Source of the DNA: Pseudomonadota bacterium
GTDB lineage: Bacteria > Pseudomonadota > Gammaproteobacteria > Steroidobacterales > Steroidobacteraceae
Assembly: GCA_947454465.1 (NCBI GenBank)
Contig: CANGJP010000003.1
Coordinates: forward strand, 1 to 64,000
Length of the DNA: 64,000 bases
Direction: 5' to 3'
Position 1 is the first letter of the stretch; each line of letters begins with the position of its first letter. The position numbers and the translations under genes are program-made. Below are positions 1-9,075 of the stretch, piece after piece. The notes below the pieces were generated by a model. The model ran no database searches. It was given only the letters and a program-made list of their open reading frames with translations, and was not told the DNA's origin.

Positions 1-196
1 CCACATCCATACGTGTATCATCATGAATGAATCCGCCAGTGGTACCTACTTCGGTGTAAACACGCGTCCAGAACGCAACTGCAGGCTCGATCGCCATAGG
101 ACGCGGAAACACAGTCTCCTGAGCATACACCTCGGTCAGCGTGAGCCACGTCAACACACACATCAAGCAGACACGAGACAAATACACAGAGCACAT
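1..196 (-). CDS. lytic murein transglycosylase (MltD-like), N-terminal part, runs off the window
   Basis: Hand translation of minus strand from ATG at 196: MCSVYLSRVCLMCVLTWLTLTEVYAQETVFPRPMAIEPAVAFWTRVYTEVGTTGGFIHDDTRMDV; signal peptide followed by a WTRVYTEV..GGFIHD stretch typical of LT N-termini. Not in ORF track because it is cut by the edge. Confidence 0.6.
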   Translation of the reverse strand, partial: MCSVYLSRVCLMCVLTWLTLTEVYAQETVFPRPMAIEPAVAFWTRVYTEVGTTGGFIHDDTRMDV

Positions 197-371
197 CAGT
201 TCAGCTCGATCAATGATTCAATTCAGGCACGCAGTAATACGTGTGCATAGTGCTAATATAAGGCTGCATCTGCAAGCCGAAACCGTATAGACATTCACGG
301 CTTGCACGCGGGACGACCTCCAAACAGAAAATGAGTCCAACACCAAACTTACTGAACTCAACGAACTCAAC

Positions 372-1079
372 TCACCCGCACTTACTGTCCCCGCAGTTCA
401 GACAAGTCATGCAGCCATCCATCATGATGACGGCGGTGGTATTGCACTTGGCGCACATCTGCGCGCCTTCAGGGAACACGCTCTTAGCAAACGCGTCGGT
501 CTGTTTATTACGCGCTTCGAACTCGGCTTTCTTTTCTTCGATGAGTTTTTTACGATGCTCATCCATTTCGGTTTTCTTAAGCAAACCGATGAATTGCAGA
601 TGACGCTCAATCACGTGCCCCAATTCGGCAATGATAGATGGCATGAAACGCCCACCGGTTTGCCAATAGCCGCCACGCGGATCAAACACGCCCTTCATTT
701 CATCTACCAAGAACGTCACGTCACCCCCCTTACGGAACACGGCAGAAATAATCCGCGTTAAGGCCACGATCCACTGAAAATGATCAAGGTTCTTGGTGTT
801 GATGAAAATTTCAAACGGACGACGCTGCTCATGCGGCGTGCCTTCATTGAGCAACATGTCGTTGATCGTGACGTACATGGCGTGATCCGAAACCGGCGTC
901 TTAATCTTGTAGGTGGAGCCGATCAGCATGTCCGGACGCTCAAGCTTTTCGTGCATCCAAATCACATTGTCTTCTTGACGCGGCGCCAGCGCGGCTTTTT
1001 CGGCCGCAACCTTGGCGGCCGCAACATCTTCTGGCTTTTCTACGTGATACTTAGCGATTTTTTTATCAATGGTAATCAT
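372..1079 (-). CDS. nrdJb: class II (adenosylcobalamin-dependent) ribonucleotide reductase, C-terminal subunit NrdJb
   Basis: ORF with C-terminal CAKCNTTAVIMMDGCMTCLNCGDSKCG and NrdJ C-terminal domain; ATG at 1079 preceded by AGGAA-like RBS (ORF track starts at an upstream GTG, 1103). Confidence 0.85.
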   Translation of the reverse strand: MITIDKKIAKYHVEKPEDVAAAKVAAEKAALAPRQEDNVIWMHEKLERPDMLIGSTYKIKTPVSDHAMYVTINDMLLNEGTPHEQRRPFEIFINTKNLDHFQWIVALTRIISAVFRKGGDVTFLVDEMKGVFDPRGGYWQTGGRFMPSIIAELGHVIERHLQFIGLLKKTEMDEHRKKLIEEKKAEFEARNKQTDAFAKSVFPEGAQMCAKCNTTAVIMMDGCMTCLNCGDSKCG

Positions 1080-1105
1080 GGGAATATTCCTATTGGCGTA
1101 CACAC

Positions 1106-3247
1106 TTAGAACTTGCCGTAGTAGCCTTCTTTCAAGGCATCAAACAAGTTAGCCGCAGTGTGGGTCTCACCGTCGTATTGCACTTCTTCATCGCCTTTAA
1201 GTTTGACTTCGCTGCCATCTTCAAGCGTAAACACGTACGTGGTGTTTTTAAGATCCTGCTCTTTCACCAGCACACCCTGGAAAGCTTCTGGATTAAAACG
1301 GAACGTGGTGCAACCCTTCAGCCCCTGTTCGTAGGCATAAAGATAAATATCTTTGAAATCATCGTACTTGTAATCAGTGGGTACGTTTGCGGTCTTTGAA
1401 ATCGAGGAGTCCACCCAAATCTGGGCAGCGGCCTGAATATCCACGTGCTGCTTCGGCGTCACATCATCCGCAGTTGTAAAATAATCAGGCAGTTTCTCGC
1501 TGGCATTTTCCGAGCCCGGCATGGCATTTGGATTCACCATTTCGCGATAAGCCAACAACTCGAAAGAGAAGACGTCTACTTTTTCCTTGGTCTTTTTACC
1601 TTCACGAATAACATTACGGAAATAGTGATGGGCAAAGCTAGGTTCAATACCATTAGATGCATTGTTGGCCAACGACAATGAAATAGTGCCGGTCGGGGCA
1701 ATGGAAGTGTGATGCGTGAATCGGGCACCCACTTCGGCAAGCTCATCCACCAACTCTGGCGCTGCTTCTGCAACACGCTGCATATAGCGACTGTACCGAG
1801 CATGCAGTACACGCCCACTGATCTGCTGTCCGACACGCCAACCATCCCGAATCATTTCGGGACGCTTACGCAGCATTTCCCTCGTCACTTCGAAATCTTC
1901 CATCATGATCGGTGCTGGGCCTTTTTCGCGGGCCAACTCAAGCGCCGCTTCCCAACCCGCCAGCGCCATTTCACGCGATACATTCTGCGTAAAGGCCACT
2001 GACTGCTTAGAACCATACTTCATACGCAACATCGTAATGCTGGAACCCAACCCCAAAAAGCCCATGCCATGACGGCGTTTACGCAAGATCTCATCACGCT
2101 GTCCACCCAATGGTAAGCCGTTAATCTCCACCACATTATCCAGCATACGAGTGAACACCTTGACCACCTTGCGATACTCTTCCCAATCAAAGCGTGCTTC
2201 TTCTGTAAAAGGATCGACAACAAATTTGGTCAGGTTAAGTGAACCTAACAAACATGAACCGTAAGGTGGTAGCGGCTGTTCACCACATGGGTTGGTCGCA
2301 CGAATATTTTCGCACCACCAGTTATTGTTCATTTCATTCACTTTGTCGATGAGCACAAACCCTGGTTCTGCAAAATCGTAAGTGGAGGTCATAATGATGT
2401 CCCACAAACGTTTGGCTGGCATAGTCTTAAAAATCTGACAACACACCAAGCCCGTTTCATTGGTGATGTAACCCTCGGTGATCGCCCATTCACGCCAAAC
2501 AAATTTGGAAGCGTCACTTAAATCAAGACCATCGGCCTCTTTCAATGACACTGGAAAAGCAACCTGCCAGTCAGCGTTAGTTTTAACTGCCTGCATGAAT
2601 TCATCCGTGATCAGCAGTGATAGATTGAACTGACGTAGACGCCCGGCTTCACGCTTGGCACGCACAAAATCAACAACATCGGGATGACCAACATCAAAGG
2701 TGCCCATTTGTGCACCTCGACGCCCACCGGCCGATGACACGGTGAAACACATCTTGTCGTAAATATCCATAAAAGAGAGCGGACCGGAAGTATGCGCACC
2801 AGCGCCTGAAACATAGGCGCCGCGAGGACGCAGCGTGGAAAACTCATACCCAATACCGCAACCGGCTTTAAGCGTCAGACCAGCTTCGTGCACCTTATTG
2901 AGGATGTCATCCATAGAATCATGAATGGTGCCCGAAACGGTACAGTTAATGGTCGATGTGGCCGGTTTGTGCGCGAGTGAGCCCGCATTGGACATGATGC
3001 GACCGGCTGGGATCGATCCCTTGCGAAGCGCCCAGAGGAATCGTTCATACCAGTGCTCGCGAAGCTCTGGCTGCTCGACATCGGCCAGCGCCCGCGCCAC
3101 GCGACGATAGGTGTCGTCCATCGAATCATCAACAGCCTTACCGTCCTTTGCAGTCAGGCGATATTTCTTGTCCCAGATATCGAGAGAGGCCTCTTGGAAC
3201 GGGATAGTGTTGACGTCCATAGGCTCCAGCTTAATGGCAGTTTTCAT
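1106..3247 (-). CDS. nrdJa: class II (adenosylcobalamin-dependent) ribonucleotide reductase, catalytic N-terminal subunit NrdJa
   Basis: NPCGEQPLPPYGSCLLGSLNLT active-site region, SAGGRRGAQMGTFDVGHPDVVDFVRAKRE; likely start MKTAIKLEPMDVN at 3247. Confidence 0.9.
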   Translation of the reverse strand: MKTAIKLEPMDVNTIPFQEASLDIWDKKYRLTAKDGKAVDDSMDDTYRRVARALADVEQPELREHWYERFLWALRKGSIPAGRIMSNAGSLAHKPATSTINCTVSGTIHDSMDDILNKVHEAGLTLKAGCGIGYEFSTLRPRGAYVSGAGAHTSGPLSFMDIYDKMCFTVSSAGGRRGAQMGTFDVGHPDVVDFVRAKREAGRLRQFNLSLLITDEFMQAVKTNADWQVAFPVSLKEADGLDLSDASKFVWREWAITEGYITNETGLVCCQIFKTMPAKRLWDIIMTSTYDFAEPGFVLIDKVNEMNNNWWCENIRATNPCGEQPLPPYGSCLLGSLNLTKFVVDPFTEEARFDWEEYRKVVKVFTRMLDNVVEINGLPLGGQRDEILRKRRHGMGFLGLGSSITMLRMKYGSKQSVAFTQNVSREMALAGWEAALELAREKGPAPIMMEDFEVTREMLRKRPEMIRDGWRVGQQISGRVLHARYSRYMQRVAEAAPELVDELAEVGARFTHHTSIAPTGTISLSLANNASNGIEPSFAHHYFRNVIREGKKTKEKVDVFSFELLAYREMVNPNAMPGSENASEKLPDYFTTADDVTPKQHVDIQAAAQIWVDSSISKTANVPTDYKYDDFKDIYLYAYEQGLKGCTTFRFNPEAFQGVLVKEQDLKNTTYVFTLEDGSEVKLKGDEEVQYDGETHTAANLFDALKEGYYGKF

Positions 3248-3284
3248 TTGTAATCGTTTTCCGAATGAGTCCCGGCGAGGGTTC

Positions 3285-3320
3285 AAGGCGGGTGCGTTGC
3301 TCCGGCAACACACCCGCCTT
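3285..3320 (-). promoter_or_regulatory. strong GC-rich hairpin in the nrdJa leader
   Basis: aaggcgggtg-c-gttgc-tccg-gcaac-a-cacccgcctt: 10+5 bp stem, tetraloop, single internal mismatch; 37 bp upstream of the nrdJa ATG. Confidence 0.8.
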
Positions 3321-3391
3321 GTAAGCGAAAATGCGTGCACCACGTGCAATCAGGCGTGGGCGCGCTCCCCTGACGTTAAATCTTGTTGGTG

Positions 3392-3422
3392 CAGTGCCAA
3401 TTTTATTATTTGTCCGGCACTG
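3392..3422 (-). promoter_or_regulatory. stem-loop in the nrdJa leader
   Basis: cagtgcc - 17 nt - ggcactg, perfect 7 bp inverted repeat. Confidence 0.6.
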
Positions 3423-3430
3423 AGTCCCAC

Positions 3431-3446
3431 ACACAAGATGTTGTGT
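3431..3446 (-). promoter_or_regulatory. stem-loop in the nrdJa leader
   Basis: acacaa-gatg-ttgtgt, perfect 6 bp stem with tetraloop. Confidence 0.55.
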
Positions 3447-3605
3447 CAGGCCGTAAGCGTATGCCGTGAACGAGAAGGGCGTCAAGAGCCACGACTTAAC
3501 GAAATATATACATTTATTTTTAATAAAAACAATGAATTAAAAATTTATCCGCACGAATTTACCTGAAAAAATGTTCCAGTTGACAGAACCATATCATTGT
3601 GAGTA

Positions 3606-3621
3606 CCACAATATATAGTGT
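3606..3621. promoter_or_regulatory. NrdR-box-like site
   Basis: ccacaatatatagtgt matches the recalled NrdR consensus acaCwAtATaTwGtgt at 15/16 positions. Confidence 0.65.
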
Positions 3622-3657
3622 CGGGCCGTCACAGCTTTTGCACACATCGTGCACGAG

Positions 3658-3666
3658 TTATCCACA
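3658..3666 (+). promoter_or_regulatory. DnaA box
   Basis: exact TTATCCACA. Confidence 0.65.
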
Positions 3667-3669
3667 ACC

Positions 3670-3678
3670 TTATCCACA
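3670..3678 (+). promoter_or_regulatory. DnaA box
   Basis: exact TTATCCACA, 12 bp start-to-start from the previous box. Confidence 0.65.
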
Positions 3679-3823
3679 ATCTGCAATCCATAGCTGGAAC
3701 ACCGCAGCCTGCACCAGAATTAAATGTCCGTAACACTGGCGCGAACCTCGATTTCTCGTGGATAGAATCACACCATCACAGCTTCCGATTCCCGTTATCT
3801 CTACCCATGAGGTCCGCTCAATC

Positions 3824-5224
3824 ATGACGAATCATCACACCAGCCCTGCAAACCTGACGGGCAAATTACTTGCCTGTCTGGGCGCCCTGCTGTTGATGAC
3901 CGGTACTCCGGCGACAGCACAACTTCCCGGCCAAGTAGGCTCGACACCGTTGCCTTCTCTGGCACCGATTATTAAACGTACTTCTCCAGCGATTGTGGGC
4001 ATTTCGGTCAAGGGTTCGCAGCAACAGCAAGTGAATCCACTGATGCAAGATCCATTTTTCCGACGTTTTTTCGACATGCCTGAACAACAGCAGGAACGTC
4101 AATTTCAGGCTTCCGGCTCTGGCGTGATTGTCGATGCACAGCAGGGCTACATCATCACTAACGCCCATGTCGTGGATAACGCCAAAGAAATCACGGTGAC
4201 GCTCTTGGACAACCGCGAACTCAAAGCCAGTATCAAGGGCACAGATCGGCAGTCTGATATTGCGCTACTTCAAGTCAAAGGCACGAACTTGACCGAAATC
4301 GGTATTGCCGACTCGAGCAAAGTACAAGTCGGTGACTTCGTCATTGCCATTGGCAATCCATTCGGTCTAGAACACACGGTCACCTCTGGTATTGTCAGTG
4401 CACTCGGTCGCGCCACAGGCATGAGTCAAGACAGCTTTGAAGACCTGATCCAAACCGATGCACCGATTAATCCAGGTAATTCCGGCGGTGCGCTCATTGA
4501 TCTGAATGGTCAATTGGTCGGCATTAATTCCTCTATTTTCTCAGGCAATGGCGGCAACATCGGTATTGGCTTTGCGGTACCTTCCAATATGGCCAAGGCC
4601 GTGATGGATCAGTTAGTCAAATACGGCAAAGTACAGCGCGGCCTACTCGGCGTGAGCATCACCAACCTCACTGCCGACATCGCGGCAAGCCAAGGCACTA
4701 CCGAAACACAAGGTGCTTTTGTTTCAGAAGTATCTGAAAACTCAGCAGCCGAAAAAGCTGGCATTAAAGCCGGTGACATCATCACCGCCATCAACGGTAA
4801 ATCGGTAAAAACCAGCTCTGCACTGCGTGCCGCTATTGGTGTACTACGTGTCGGTGAAAAAGTGGAAGTCAGCCTAGTACGTGATGGTAAACCACGCAAA
4901 GTGACTGCCACCATTGCTGAAGGTGCAGACAATGTGGCGTCTGCCGACAGTGGCAATAACGGTGGCGGTAAATCTAACGGCACACATCAGGGATTACGTG
5001 GCGCTGAATTGAGCAACAATACCGGTGGTGGTGTATTAGTCAGTAGCGTCACCGAAGGCAGCAACGCCGCTCAAAATGGCCTGCAGCGTAATGATGTAAT
5101 CACTGCTGTGGGTCGCACACGCGTCAACACCATCAAAGAACTGCAAGATGCCACTAAAAACTTGAATGCCTTCACGCTGATGATTCAACGAGGCAATCGC
5201 ACCTTGTTTGCGGTGATCCGCTAA
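3824..5224 (+). CDS. Do-family periplasmic serine endoprotease (DegQ/DegP/MucD type) with two PDZ domains
   Basis: Trypsin-like triad context: TNAHVVDNA, SDIALLQV, GNSGGALID; two PDZ-like regions; signal peptide ending PATAQ; likely ATG at 3824. Confidence 0.92.
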   Translation: MTNHHTSPANLTGKLLACLGALLLMTGTPATAQLPGQVGSTPLPSLAPIIKRTSPAIVGISVKGSQQQQVNPLMQDPFFRRFFDMPEQQQERQFQASGSGVIVDAQQGYIITNAHVVDNAKEITVTLLDNRELKASIKGTDRQSDIALLQVKGTNLTEIGIADSSKVQVGDFVIAIGNPFGLEHTVTSGIVSALGRATGMSQDSFEDLIQTDAPINPGNSGGALIDLNGQLVGINSSIFSGNGGNIGIGFAVPSNMAKAVMDQLVKYGKVQRGLLGVSITNLTADIAASQGTTETQGAFVSEVSENSAAEKAGIKAGDIITAINGKSVKTSSALRAAIGVLRVGEKVEVSLVRDGKPRKVTATIAEGADNVASADSGNNGGGKSNGTHQGLRGAELSNNTGGGVLVSSVTEGSNAAQNGLQRNDVITAVGRTRVNTIKELQDATKNLNAFTLMIQRGNRTLFAVIR

Positions 5225-5276
5225 CGCTAACTATTCCCGTTTTTTGCAGGTTACATATCCCCCTCCTGCAAAACCT

Positions 5277-5309
5277 TGGCGCGTCGATTTCCTGACGCGC
5301 CATTTTTTT
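5277..5309 (+). terminator. Rho-independent terminator of deg gene
   Basis: tggcgcgtc-gatttcct-gacgcgcca followed by T7. Confidence 0.9.
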
Positions 5310-5353
5310 ATAAACGGCATGCACTGCCTGCTGCCTGGGCTACTATTAGGCTC

Positions 5354-6580
5354 ATGAAAACATATCTGGTCGGTGGCGCAGTGCGCGACAAACTGCTCAA
5401 CCTACCTGCTCAAGAGCAGGACTGGGTGGTGGTGGGCGGCACTCCAGAAGCGTTGTTGGCGCAAGGCTATCAAGCAGTTGGCAAAGACTTTCCTGTTTTT
5501 CTGCACCCAGACACTCACGAGGAATATGCATTAGCGCGTACCGAGCGTAAAACCGGCACTGGCTATTACGGATTCGATACGCGCTTTTCACCGGATGTCA
5601 CGCTGGAACAAGATTTATTACGTCGTGACTTAACCATCAATGCGATCGCCCAAGACGTGGCTACCGGCACGCTCATTGATCCCTATGGTGGCCACAAGGA
5701 TTTAGACGCCAAAATCTTACGTCATGTCTCGCCCGCATTTGTCGAAGATCCGCTTCGCGTACTACGCGTAGCACGTTTTGCCGCACGTTTTGCTGCGATG
5801 AAATTTAGTGTTGCCAAAGAAACCATCGAACTGATGCGCACAATCAGCGCCAGCGGTGAACTCAGCACATTAACGCCGGAACGTGTGTGGCGCGAATCAC
5901 AACTAGCGCTGTGCAGCGATGCACCGCAGGTGTATTTGGAAGTACTGCGTGAATGCGGTGCGCTGAAAGTTATCCTACCGGAAGTCGATGCTCTGTTTGG
6001 CGTGCCTCAACCCGAACGCTGGCATCCAGAAATTGATACTGGCATGCATATGCTAATGGTAATGACACAGGCTGCACGTATCAGTCCCGATCCAGTCATA
6101 CGCTTTGGCGCACTGATGCATGACCTTGGCAAGGGCACCACACCTCAATCTGAGTGGCCACGTCATATTGGTCATGAAGCACGTGGCGTACCGCTCGTCA
6201 AAGCCGTGTGCGAGCGCTGGCGGGTACCCAATGAATATCGCGAACTTGCTCTTATGTGTGCTGAACATCATGGCAAGTTACATACAGTGTTTGAGATGCG
6301 CACAAGCACCTTGCTCAATTTTCTTGAACAACTCGATGCACTACGACGCCCGCAACGGTTCGATCAATTTTTACGTGCGTGCGAAGCCGATTCGCGCGGC
6401 CGTACTGGCTTCGAAGATCGTGATTACCCCCAGGCCACTTTTCTCAAAGCAGCACGCGATCTAATTACAAGCATTAAACCCGACCCGACGAAGATCGCAA
6501 ACCATAGCGGTAAACAAATCGCTGAAGACTTGCGGCAACAACGCATCGCGGTGCTGGAGCAATTCAAGAGAACACATTGA
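5354..6580 (+). CDS. cca: multifunctional CCA tRNA nucleotidyltransferase with HD domain
   Basis: MKTYLVGGAVRDKLL, RRDLTINAIA, LMHDLGKGTTP, AEHH; likely ATG at 5354. Confidence 0.92.
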   Translation: MKTYLVGGAVRDKLLNLPAQEQDWVVVGGTPEALLAQGYQAVGKDFPVFLHPDTHEEYALARTERKTGTGYYGFDTRFSPDVTLEQDLLRRDLTINAIAQDVATGTLIDPYGGHKDLDAKILRHVSPAFVEDPLRVLRVARFAARFAAMKFSVAKETIELMRTISASGELSTLTPERVWRESQLALCSDAPQVYLEVLRECGALKVILPEVDALFGVPQPERWHPEIDTGMHMLMVMTQAARISPDPVIRFGALMHDLGKGTTPQSEWPRHIGHEARGVPLVKAVCERWRVPNEYRELALMCAEHHGKLHTVFEMRTSTLLNFLEQLDALRRPQRFDQFLRACEADSRGRTGFEDRDYPQATFLKAARDLITSIKPDPTKIANHSGKQIAEDLRQQRIAVLEQFKRTH

Positions 6581-6690
6581 TTGCGAACAGCCAGAGAGAC
6601 TGAGCTAACGGTGATGCAAATCAAGCTGACAGACTGTTGTCACGTTGGGCGGAAAGAGTGAGAAGTGATTGATCAAGATTGTTTTGATAA

Positions 6691-6906
6691 GTGGGTTTAC
6701 TTGTGTTGGGCCTCGCAGACTCGGCACCGTTGTCGGATCGGATATTGGATATAACTCCAGATGATGAAGATATTATCGATATCGTCGAGCTTCTAAAACA
6801 TAGCTTCGGTGTTAAGCCGTCTAGAAAAGAATTGTCTAAAATGGTGACACTGGGTGACGTGGTATCTCTATTTGACGAGCACAGAAAGAAGAGTCGCGGC
6901 ACATAG
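6691..6906 (+). CDS. small hypothetical protein, weakly acyl-carrier-protein-like, no DSL phosphopantetheine motif
   Basis: 71 aa ORF, GTG start; IVELLKHSFGV...MVTLGDVVSLFDEH. No clear RBS; may be a fragment. Confidence 0.35.
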   Translation: MGLLVLGLADSAPLSDRILDITPDDEDIIDIVELLKHSFGVKPSRKELSKMVTLGDVVSLFDEHRKKSRGT

Positions 6907-6957
6907 CGTTCTGACCGCCCGTTACGCACCGCGTAGAGTAAAAGCGTAGTAGCCCGA

Positions 6958-6982
6958 TAGGCTGGGATGAAATCCCATCCTA
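6958..6982. repeat. REP-like intergenic palindrome
   Basis: taggctgggatgaaatcccatccta, 10 bp arms with one mismatch. Confidence 0.45.
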
Positions 6983-7060
6983 CAAACTACCAACCTGAAT
7001 GGTTTGCAGATAACCGATGAATTCAGACATCTACATATGACGGTACTGTAGACACTCCAC

Positions 7061-8257
7061 TTACAGCCGGTCACGCAGATCGCGGAATGCAAAGCCACTG
7101 AGCTGAAGATCGCAATCTTTAGAAAAGGCCATGGCCTTGAAGCTTTCACCCATCTCACTAGGTAAGGTTAATTTTTGTACCTGTTGAGAGTGCTGCCAAC
7201 GGGTTGCATCGGGTTGCTCGCTTAGATCAGCTAACAGTCGATCCAATCCACAACCCAATAAAAAGTGCGCTTGCGTGGCAAAGCCTTCAAGTTCCATTCC
7301 TGCAGCCAGACCTGCACTGGCTACTGCCGTGAAATCCACCCAGGCGGTGATGTCCTGCAAACCTATCTTAATCAATGGATCGTCATGCATGCGCTGTCGA
7401 AAGAAACAACTGAGCGTACCGTTCGTGCGCTCAGCGCTGTAATACTGGGCTTGCGGAAAGCCGTAATCGATCAACAACACCGCACCCTGTTGCATGCAGT
7501 CAGCGACTGATCTAATCCAAGCGGGTAGTTGCGTATTCACTTCACTGCAATAGACATCGGGCCATGCATCAATAAGCGATCGATCAATCTTCTGAACTGC
7601 TGCAGTTAATGCTTCATCTGCAGGGCGCAATTGCCACTGCAACCCCGAGGTACCCTGAGCAACACCTAGCGCCTGCACGATGCCTTGCTGCATACAAAAA
7701 CGCTGCACGGGTAGTGCATCTAACACTTCATTCGCAACGATGATCCCAACAAAACTATCCGGCAATTCAGTTAGCCACTGCACACGCTCAAGATGCTGGG
7801 GCAACTGCTGTTGAATCAGAGTTTGCTGGCGAGCGCGCAAATCAGCGCTGACTTCAAGAATGTAATAACACTCAGGCATGCAACCCATACGTTCAAACTC
7901 GCGCAACATGTCTACAGCCATCACGCCAGAACCCGCGCCCAATTCCAATACACTGCCTTTTCGTAGTTGACGCAGCACCTCAGTGCATTGCATGGCCACG
8001 CAACGACTGAACAAGGGTGAAATTTCTGGCGCCGTAGTGAAATCGCCACCCTCACCCAACTTATGCGCGCCGGCGCTGTAATAGCCCAAGCCAGGTGCAT
8101 ACAACGCCAAATTCATGAATGACTGAAAATCCAGCCAGCCGCCGGCCTCTTTAATGGCTACATCAATCACCTGCAACAAACGCGCACTATGAGCCTGCTC
8201 TTGAGGCGTAAGGGACTCTGTTAATCCGTGGCGTAGTGATGCTATGGTGTGTCGCAT
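7061..8257 (-). CDS. MidA/NDUFAF7-family SAM-dependent methyltransferase (COG1565)
   Basis: MNLALYAPGLGYYSAGAHKLGEGGDFTTAPEISPLFSRC, VLELGAGSGVMAVDML, VANEVLDALPVQRF. Confidence 0.88.
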   Translation of the reverse strand: MRHTIASLRHGLTESLTPQEQAHSARLLQVIDVAIKEAGGWLDFQSFMNLALYAPGLGYYSAGAHKLGEGGDFTTAPEISPLFSRCVAMQCTEVLRQLRKGSVLELGAGSGVMAVDMLREFERMGCMPECYYILEVSADLRARQQTLIQQQLPQHLERVQWLTELPDSFVGIIVANEVLDALPVQRFCMQQGIVQALGVAQGTSGLQWQLRPADEALTAAVQKIDRSLIDAWPDVYCSEVNTQLPAWIRSVADCMQQGAVLLIDYGFPQAQYYSAERTNGTLSCFFRQRMHDDPLIKIGLQDITAWVDFTAVASAGLAAGMELEGFATQAHFLLGCGLDRLLADLSEQPDATRWQHSQQVQKLTLPSEMGESFKAMAFSKDCDLQLSGFAFRDLRDRL

Positions 8258-8295
8258 ACTGTTTTGTGGGTCATTGCCTTAGCATCGAACAAGTC

Positions 8296-9057
8296 ATGAG
8301 TACGATCGCCCCTACACATTCACTGGCTGGAAAAGTTGCCCTAATTACCGGCGGCGCCAAACGCCTAGGCAACGCCATTGCTCATGCCCTGCATGAACAG
8401 GGTGCGCAATTGGTGATTCATTATCGCAGCTCACAGACTGCCGCCGAAACACTCGTTGCAAAATTAAATGCTCGACGCGCTGACTCAGCCATCGCCGTAC
8501 ACTGCAACTTATCCGATACACAGGCATTACCGCAGCTGATTGACACGACAATCCAACACTTTTCGCGCTTGGATATGCTCATTAACAACGCGTCTAGTTT
8601 TTACCCCACGCCCATTGGATCGATTAACGAAGCACAATGGGATGATCTCTTCGCCAGCAATTTGAAAGCGCCGCTATTTCTAGCACAAGCCGCTGCGCCT
8701 CATCTGCGCGTCACTCAAGGCTTGATCTTGAATATGGTGGACATTCATGCACAACGCCCGCTACCCAATTACACCGTGTATTGTCTGGCCAAAGCTGGGT
8801 TAATCACGCTGACTAAATCTTTAGCACGCGAATTAGGTCCTGACATTCGCGTCAATGCCATTGCCCCCGGCCCAGTGCTATGGCCGGAGCAGCAAATGAG
8901 TGAAGAGTTACAACAGGAAATTATTGGCAAGACAGCCCTAAAGCGCCAAGGCTCGCCGCAAGATATCGCACTTGCGGCGTTATTCTTTGCCAAGGATGCC
9001 CCTTACGTTACCGGCCAAATTCTGGCCATCGACGGTGGCCGCAGCATCGGCTGGTAG
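8296..9057 (+). CDS. pteridine reductase / SDR family oxidoreductase
   Basis: ALITGGAKRLGNAIAHALHEQGAQLVIHYRSS, YTVYCLAKAGL, YVTGQILAIDGGRSIGW; likely ATG at 8296. Confidence 0.85.
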   Translation: MSTIAPTHSLAGKVALITGGAKRLGNAIAHALHEQGAQLVIHYRSSQTAAETLVAKLNARRADSAIAVHCNLSDTQALPQLIDTTIQHFSRLDMLINNASSFYPTPIGSINEAQWDDLFASNLKAPLFLAQAAAPHLRVTQGLILNMVDIHAQRPLPNYTVYCLAKAGLITLTKSLARELGPDIRVNAIAPGPVLWPEQQMSEELQQEIIGKTALKRQGSPQDIALAALFFAKDAPYVTGQILAIDGGRSIGW

Positions 9058-9075
9058 GCAACAACTCCTCCCCGC

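Noticed and set aside
780-1109. 109-aa plus-strand ORF antisense to nrdJb (and 331-603, 555-761, 1160-1399 and similar)
   Set aside because: Antisense to well-supported genes; composition reflects the coding strand of nrdJ.
3231-3485. 84-aa minus-strand ORF overlapping the nrdJa start
   Set aside because: Overlaps the hairpin leader and the nrdJa N-terminus in another frame, no recognisable motifs or RBS; probably not a gene.
3248-3560. Canonical cobalamin (AdoCbl) riboswitch upstream of nrdJ
   Set aside because: Biologically attractive, but I could not find a B12 box (AGYCMGGAGACCTGC-like) or the usual core in the minus-strand leader; retained only as an unclassified structured leader.
4609-4983. 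124-aa minus-strand ORF inside deg gene
   Set aside because: Antisense shadow ORF over a clear PDZ protease.
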